This document shows, piece by piece, positions 14,661 to 18,407 of a DNA stretch of 18,407 bases. Both the position numbers and the translations under genes were made by a program. The notes under the pieces are model-generated. The model made no database searches, was not told where the DNA came from, and saw nothing but the letters and a program-made list of their open reading frames with translations. Source of the DNA: Bacilli bacterium (GTDB lineage: Bacteria > Bacillota_I > Bacilli_A > RF39 > UBA660); NCBI GenBank assembly GCA_022801735.1, contig JAAWSW010000023.1, positions 1 to 18,407 on the forward strand, written 5' to 3'. Position 1 is the stretch's first letter, and every line of letters starts with the position of its first letter.

Positions 14661-14972
14661 TTATATTCTTCTTTTTGGATATTCTCCTAGTTTTTTCACC
14701 TGTTCTTGAGTTTGTCCTATGCTTTCTACTTCGTTACCTTGAAGTAATAACTGTGTTTCAGATACTAATAAATCATTATATATATCATCTACATCGCTAT
14801 GTTTTCTTTTTATTTTATCATTATAGTCATCAAGTTGTTGTCCTTTTACTTGCAACTGTTTTTTTAGTAATTCTAGTGTTTGTTCACTTTGTTTTTTTTC
14901 GTTTTCTAGTTCATCTTTTGATTTTATATCATCTGGATTTTGTTCTAATAATAATTTCACCTTTTGGTTTAT
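14661..14972 (-). CDS. C-terminal part of the frameshifted membrane coiled-coil gene (-1 frame)
   Basis: This stretch continues the preceding gene in the -1 frame from the A7 run. It adds 103 residues to give a 316-residue product. It is a charged coiled coil ending in LLLQGNEVESIGQTQEQVKKLGEYPK, which aligns with the end of the 552-residue neighbour (LLLNGEEVESVLNEESIVKKLGEYPK). The alignment runs across the junction: KLLLEQNPDDIKSKDEL here against LQSILENNPKAINQLNEL there. An independent start at GTG 14958-14960 is unlikely, since the only purine-rich sequence (AAAGG) abuts it. I therefore treat it as the 3' part of one gene rather than a separate 99-aa protein. Confidence 0.7.
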   Translation of the reverse strand: MNQKVKLLLEQNPDDIKSKDELENEKKQSEQTLELLKKQLQVKGQQLDDYNDKIKRKHSDVDDIYNDLLVSETQLLLQGNEVESIGQTQEQVKKLGEYPKRRI

Positions 14973-15610
14973 TTTTTTAATTGGTTTACATATTTAGTTT
15001 CTCTTTTTTTGTTTATACGTACTTTACGTTTGTAAAAAGAAACTTTAATATTTCGTCTAAATACAAACATCATATCTAAAATCAAAACTGGAATTATTGA
15101 TGCTAAAAAAGCAGATGATAAACTCCAGCTAAATAACTGGTTTAATGTAGCAGTCATAGGTAGAACAAATATAGATAATAGTAGAGATGATATCCCAAAT
15201 ATCGAAAATGTTTGAACAATATGATCTTTTTCTTCCTCTTCTGCTTCTAATAGAAGGGTTTTTATGAATTTTTCACAATGTCTTTTTTCTTCGCTTGCTA
15301 TATCTATCTGCTCTTTTATTTGTTCTACTTTATTATTTAAGTTGCTAGTTTGATTATTACATAAAGCATTTTTTATATGTATTAAACGTTCTGTATAAAT
15401 TTCTATTTTCTTTTTTATTTCTGCGATTTCATCTTCAGTTTGACTCTGTTCTTGCTTTAGCCTTGATAATTCTTCCGTTTGTTGTTGGTATGTATTTAAT
15501 ATTGAACTATAGCGTTCTAGTTCATTTTTTTCTTTGCTATATAGTGAATTTTGTGTTCTGCTAAGATTTGGAAAATTACAATTTGAACGCAAAATATCTT
15601 CTTTTCCCAT
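14969..15610 (-). CDS. Membrane coiled-coil protein, first gene of the operon; N-terminal part as read in frame (213 aa), frameshifted
   Basis: As read, the protein has an N-terminal coiled coil (about residues 25-125, rich in E/K/Q), two membrane helices (about 134-152 and 163-184) and a basic stretch (FRRNIKVSFYKRKVRINKKRE), then stops at TAA just after a run of seven A. The paralogue downstream (552 aa) has the same order, coiled coil, hydrophobic hairpin, basic stretch, coiled coil and KKLGEYPK tail. Here the second half lies in the -1 frame (14661-14972). The intact protein would be 316 aa. The ATG at 15608-15610 has GGGGGA upstream and the operon promoter lies at 15646. It could be a frameshift mutation, an assembly error, or programmed/transcriptional slippage making a short and a long form. 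Its function is unknown. Confidence 0.8.
   Translation of the reverse strand: MGKEDILRSNCNFPNLSRTQNSLYSKEKNELERYSSILNTYQQQTEELSRLKQEQSQTEDEIAEIKKKIEIYTERLIHIKNALCNNQTSNLNNKVEQIKEQIDIASEEKRHCEKFIKTLLLEAEEEEKDHIVQTFSIFGISSLLLSIFVLPMTATLNQLFSWSLSSAFLASIIPVLILDMMFVFRRNIKVSFYKRKVRINKKRETKYVNQLKK
14972..14978 (-). other. Homopolymeric A7 slippery site (A_AAA_AAA) followed directly by stop
   Basis: In the zero frame the codons are TTA AAA AAA TAA, so the heptamer A_AAA_AAA fits the canonical -1 slippery pattern. Either a -1 ribosomal slip or one extra A in the RNA joins the two halves of the coiled-coil gene. No obvious strong stem-loop follows, which favours transcriptional slippage, phase variation or an indel over classic ribosomal frameshifting. 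Confidence 0.6.
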
Positions 15611-15645
15611 ATATTTTCCCCCTTTTTTATTAATTAGTGGTGCTT

Positions 15646-15674
15646 ATTATAGCAGATTTTTTAAAAAATGCAAA
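15646..15674 (-). promoter_or_regulatory. Promoter of the TelA-like operon
   Basis: On the minus strand TTTGCA (plus 15669-15674) and TATAAT (plus 15646-15651) are 17 bp apart, and the -10 is extended (TGCTATAAT). The spacer contains a 14-bp A/T palindrome (15656-15669). No other promoter is visible between the five genes, so it probably drives the whole unit down to 9620. Confidence 0.65.
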
Positions 15675-15709
15675 TTCGTATTTTTGACTGAAATGCCTGT
15701 TATTTGAAC

Positions 15710-15738
15710 TTGCCAAATTTAAAAAAAGAGTATATAAT
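15710..15738 (+). promoter_or_regulatory. Promoter of the RNase J gene
   Basis: TTGCCA (15710-15715) and TATAAT (15733-15738) are separated by exactly 17 bp, and the gene starts about 40 bases downstream. It is divergent from the operon promoter at 15646. Confidence 0.7.
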
Positions 15739-15778
15739 GTATTAAGTCAGTTTTTTTAATCTTAAGAAAGGAGAATTT

Positions 15779-17464
15779 ATGAATTTTTTGAAAAACGATG
15801 AAACTGCAGTCTTCGCTTTAGGTGGACTTGGGGAAGTCGGAAAAAATATGTATTGTGTAATGCATAAGGACGAAATTGTTATTACTGATGCGGGAAATCT
15901 CTTTCCAGAAAGTGATTTAATGGGAATCGACTATATTATTCCTGATTTTACTTTTTTGAAACAAAATGAGAATAAAATTAAGGGGTTATTTATTACTCAC
16001 GGACATGAAGACCATATTGGGGGTATACCGTTTTTATTACAATTAGTGGATATTCCAAATATTTATGCGCCTAATCAAGCAGTTGGGCTTATTAGAAGAA
16101 AACTTGAAGACAGAGGTATTAAATACAATAATTTACATGTTTATACGGAGAAAGATGTTTTTAAATATAAATATTTAACAGTAGAATTTTTTAGAACTAC
16201 GCACTCTATTCCTGATTCTCATGGAATGTGTATTCATACCCCTAATGGTAATGTTGTTACCACTGGTGACTTTAAATTTGATTTAACACCTATTGGACCA
16301 ATGGCTAATTTACATAAAATTGCTCGTCTTGGCGATGAAGGTGTAACATTACTTATGAGTGATAGTACTAATGCTTTAAGTGAAGGTTTTAGTAATAGTG
16401 AAACTAAGGTTGATGAAACTTTAGAAGAATTATTTACACGTCATAATAGTCGTATTATTATTGCAACGTTTGCTTCTAATATATACAGACTTAAACATAT
16501 TGTAGATACTTGTAAAAGACATAACCGTAAAATTTGTGTTTTTGGTCGCAGTATGACTAATAATATTGAGATTTCTATTGAAGGCGGATATATTAAACAT
16601 AAGGATATATTTGTTACACCTGAAGAGGCTAATAAAATGCCATCAGATAAAATTTGTTTATTATGTACAGGAAGTCAAGGTGAACCACTAGCCGCATTAA
16701 GCAGAATTGCACAAGGAACTTTTAGACAAATTAAACTTAGAGATGATGATGTTGTTGTATTTTCATCTTCTGCTATTCCTGGTAATGCGGTTAGTATTTC
16801 TAGAACTATTAACAGATTATATTTAAAAGGAGTTACAGTTTATACTAATACTTCTTTAAAAGATATTCACACTAGTGGTCATGGTAATCAAGATGAACTT
16901 AAGTTAATGCTTAGACTTGTTAAGCCAACTTATTTTATGCCTTTTCATGGTGAATATCGTATGCTTAAAACTCATGCTGATTTAGCAGTTGAATGTGGTA
17001 TGCCAAAAGAAAATACTTTCATTTTAGGTAATGGAGATGTCCTTGTTATGAAAGATGGAAATATTAGAGTTGGTGGAAGAATTCCTGCTGGTGATGTATA
17101 TGTTGATGGTAATCGTATTGGTGATATTAGTAATGCAGTTATGAAGGACCGTAAAATCATGGCTAATGATGGTATCATTGTTGTAATTGCTAACATAGAT
17201 ACTAAGACTAATAAATTACTTAGTATGCCAAATATTATAACTAGAGGATTTGTTTTGGTTAATGATAATATTGAGTTACTTAAAAAATTAGAAAACATAA
17301 GTAAAGATGCAATAAATAAAGTAATAAAAACTGGCGTTAATTATTCAGAAATTAAAAGTGAAATAATTAATAGTGTTTCTAATTATGTTAATACTCATAC
17401 TGGAAGAAAACCAATCATTCTACCTGTAATTATGGATATTAAAAAAGACGTTAAAATTGGTTAA
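15779..17464 (+). CDS. rnjA: Ribonuclease J (RNase J1-type)
   Basis: The 561-residue protein matches RNase J1 in length (B. subtilis about 555) and throughout in motifs. A metallo-beta-lactamase core carries the zinc site HGHEDH (His74, His76, Asp78, His79). FFRTTHSIPDSHG and TTGDFKFDLTPIG follow. The beta-CASP region has SDSTNA, IATFASNIYRLKHI, FGRSM and LLCTGSQGEPLAALSRIA, then HTSGHGNQDE and PFHGEYRM. The C-terminal domain ends in GRKPIILPVIMDI. It is an endonuclease and 5'-3' exonuclease central to mRNA turnover and rRNA maturation, in the cytoplasm. The start ATG has AAAGGAG upstream. The last six codons overlap the convergent Rpn-family gene and form part of a shared terminator hairpin. 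Confidence 0.97.
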   Translation: MNFLKNDETAVFALGGLGEVGKNMYCVMHKDEIVITDAGNLFPESDLMGIDYIIPDFTFLKQNENKIKGLFITHGHEDHIGGIPFLLQLVDIPNIYAPNQAVGLIRRKLEDRGIKYNNLHVYTEKDVFKYKYLTVEFFRTTHSIPDSHGMCIHTPNGNVVTTGDFKFDLTPIGPMANLHKIARLGDEGVTLLMSDSTNALSEGFSNSETKVDETLEELFTRHNSRIIIATFASNIYRLKHIVDTCKRHNRKICVFGRSMTNNIEISIEGGYIKHKDIFVTPEEANKMPSDKICLLCTGSQGEPLAALSRIAQGTFRQIKLRDDDVVVFSSSAIPGNAVSISRTINRLYLKGVTVYTNTSLKDIHTSGHGNQDELKLMLRLVKPTYFMPFHGEYRMLKTHADLAVECGMPKENTFILGNGDVLVMKDGNIRVGGRIPAGDVYVDGNRIGDISNAVMKDRKIMANDGIIVVIANIDTKTNKLLSMPNIITRGFVLVNDNIELLKKLENISKDAINKVIKTGVNYSEIKSEIINSVSNYVNTHTGRKPIILPVIMDIKKDVKIG

Positions 17465-17473
17465 CGTCTTTTT
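17441..17473. terminator. Bidirectional terminator inside both convergent coding ends
   Basis: A perfect 13-bp stem (17442-17454 with 17461-17473; arms AAAAAGACGTTAA and TTAACGTCTTTTT) encloses a 6-base loop. The A- and T-runs at the stem edges give a T-tract in both directions. The RNase J stop (17462-17464) is in one arm and the Rpn-family stop (17451-17453) in the other. Confidence 0.85.
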
Positions 17474-18371
17474 GCTTTTTTAAATTTACTATTTCTTCTT
17501 TAGTTAAGGCAGTAATGTCAGAGATTGTTTCTATATCCATATTTTTGCCAAGCATATTTTTAGCGATTTCTATTTGTTTTTGTTCGGCTCCTTTTTTCTC
17601 TGCTGCTTCAATATTTACTTGATTAACTTTCTCTCTGGCTTTTTCTTCATCATATAAACCTACTAATAATGGATCTTCTGAGAAGTCTATGATTCTTTCT
17701 TTCATAACTTTTAACTCCTTATCTCCTTTGGATACTTTTTCTAATTCTTTTTCTTTATCTATTGTTAGTAATAATAGTATCTTTTCTAATCTATTGATTT
17801 CTTCTTTTTTATTATAATACTTATTGGTGATTTCCTCAAGGTTTATTTGATAATTTATAAATGTTTCATCTAGACAATATTTTCCGTCTTTGCTCCGCAT
17901 TTTAAATTCTACTATACTTTCGTTTCCAAATTTATTTAATTTATCTTTTTTATTAAAACATATTTGGATTATGCTTTTTATTTCTGTATAATTTTCTGCT
18001 TTATATAAGGATTTTGCGGCCAATCTGTGATGATATGAATTTCCTTTATTTAATGTTCCCTCATCTAATACTCCATTCATTTCTAAATTTATTCGATTAT
18101 CTTCTATGTCTATTAATAAATCAGTTATTTTCCCTTTTTCTAAATATTTATCTTTTGGTAATTCTGTATTTACGAATCTTAGATTTTTATCTATATATGT
18201 TTTATCTATCCCTGTTATTTCCCCTATCATATATACTAATATTCCTTTTAGTTCATCCTGCTGTAATAATGTTTTAAATAAGCAGTCAGCGCATCCTGGG
18301 ACTACTTCTCCTCTTTCTTTCATTTCTTTTAATTTTTCTATATTACTATTTATTAATGTTTTATATGGCAT
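17451..18371 (-). CDS. Rpn/PD-(D/E)XK nuclease family transposase-like protein
   Basis: The 306-residue protein has the PD-(D/E)XK core of the Rpn/PDDEXK_2 family: Asp84 in GKITDLLIDIED, then Glu97 and Asn99 in INLEMN (E-x-N where many members have E-x-Q), and the conserved YHHRLAAKSLY helix followed by NYTEIKSIIQICF. The C-terminal third is helical and charged and ends with IAKNMLGKNMDIETISDITALTKEEI, the usual family tail. Rpn proteins promote RecA-independent recombination in E. coli and can act as DNA nucleases. No inverted repeats or target-site duplications are visible, so it is not a recognisable mobile element. The ATG has AAAGGAGG upstream. It is convergent with rnjA, overlapping it by 14 bp. 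Confidence 0.88.
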   Translation of the reverse strand: MPYKTLINSNIEKLKEMKERGEVVPGCADCLFKTLLQQDELKGILVYMIGEITGIDKTYIDKNLRFVNTELPKDKYLEKGKITDLLIDIEDNRINLEMNGVLDEGTLNKGNSYHHRLAAKSLYKAENYTEIKSIIQICFNKKDKLNKFGNESIVEFKMRSKDGKYCLDETFINYQINLEEITNKYYNKKEEINRLEKILLLLTIDKEKELEKVSKGDKELKVMKERIIDFSEDPLLVGLYDEEKAREKVNQVNIEAAEKKGAEQKQIEIAKNMLGKNMDIETISDITALTKEEIVNLKKQKDVNQF

Positions 18372-18389
18372 TTTACGCCTCCTTTCTTT

Positions 18390-18407
18390 TTAGTAAAATT
18401 TTACTAA
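18390..18407. repeat. 18-bp perfect palindrome upstream of the Rpn-family gene
   Basis: TTAGTAAAATTTTACTAA is its own reverse complement. It lies at the window edge, about 19 bases before the Rpn-family ATG and just above its ribosome site, and may extend further. It could be an operator or the end of an upstream terminator. Confidence 0.5.

Noticed and set aside
14661..14960. A separate 99-residue protein starting at GTG 14958-14960
   Set aside because: The ribosome site abuts the GTG, and the sequence aligns with the C-terminal half of the neighbouring paralogue, continuing the upstream frame through the A7 run. It is better read as part of one frameshifted gene.
14675..14980. Plus-strand hydrophobic open frame of 101 codons
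   Set aside because: It is the antisense shadow of a Lys/Glu/Gln-rich coiled coil, which reads as Phe/Leu-rich on the other strand. Other plus-strand frames at 11590, 13603 and 18014 are rejected for the same reason.
17451..18371. Rpn-family gene as part of an insertion sequence
   Set aside because: No flanking terminal inverted repeats or target duplications are seen, and its end is interlocked with rnjA. Rpn genes are often called transposase by family name only.
1..18407. CRISPR arrays, prophage or rRNA genes
   Set aside because: No regularly spaced direct repeats, phage structural genes or rRNA sequence were found on reading both strands.

Overview
The window is AT-rich DNA from a low-GC Gram-positive (Firmicutes/Bacilli-type) bacterium. 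The signs are an RNase J1-like ribonuclease, VanR/VanS-type two-component genes, strong AGGAGG-type ribosome sites, TATAAT promoters and hairpin-plus-T-run terminators. TGA is used as a stop and TGG as tryptophan, so the code is the standard bacterial one. An uncultured gut Bacilli/Erysipelotrichia-like lineage is a reasonable guess, but the sequence alone does not settle it.

Layout, left to right. (1) 1-2096, minus: two HAD-superfamily phosphatase genes in one operon; the second runs off the left edge. (2) 2148-4667, minus: a WYL-domain regulator with its own promoter, preceded by a yibE-yibF membrane pair. (3) 4744-5945: a membrane-anchored flavodoxin (minus) divergent from a MerR-family regulator (plus). 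The shared intergenic region carries a textbook MerR promoter: 19-bp spacer with a dyad centred in it. (4) 5983-9311, minus: an envelope-stress style operon of response regulator, sensor kinase, membrane-anchored C39-like peptidase and VanZ-family protein, with a large hairpin between kinase and peptidase. (5) 9431-9507, minus: tRNA-Arg(CCU). (6) 9620-15610, minus: a tightly packed operon of largely uncharacterised genes. It holds two related membrane coiled-coil proteins that end in the same KKLGEYPK motif, a TelA-like coiled-coil protein, a beta-rich soluble protein and a final coiled-coil protein. The first gene is split by a frameshift at a run of seven A. (7) 15779-17464, plus: RNase J. 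(8) 17451-18371, minus: an Rpn/PD-(D/E)XK family gene convergent with RNase J. The two genes overlap by 14 bp and share a hairpin terminator lying inside both coding ends.

The most likely candidate for an undescribed system is the 9620-15610 operon. Its gene packing (1-bp overlaps, ribosome sites built into the previous gene's end), one promoter at its head, a TelA-family relative and two paralogous membrane coiled-coil proteins with a common C-terminal signature suggest one membrane-associated assembly. The A7 frameshift in its first gene is a second, independent point of interest: the downstream frame continues the homology with the paralogue, so either there is a sequencing/assembly indel, or the gene is broken or phase-variable, or slippage produces two products.

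Regulation is unusually readable. Six minus-strand promoters all have an extended -10 (TGnTATAAT or TGnTATACT). The flavodoxin promoter has the MerR architecture. Clear intrinsic terminators separate most units. No CRISPR array, insertion sequence, prophage or rRNA gene was seen. No stretch over 300 bases lacks a gene.
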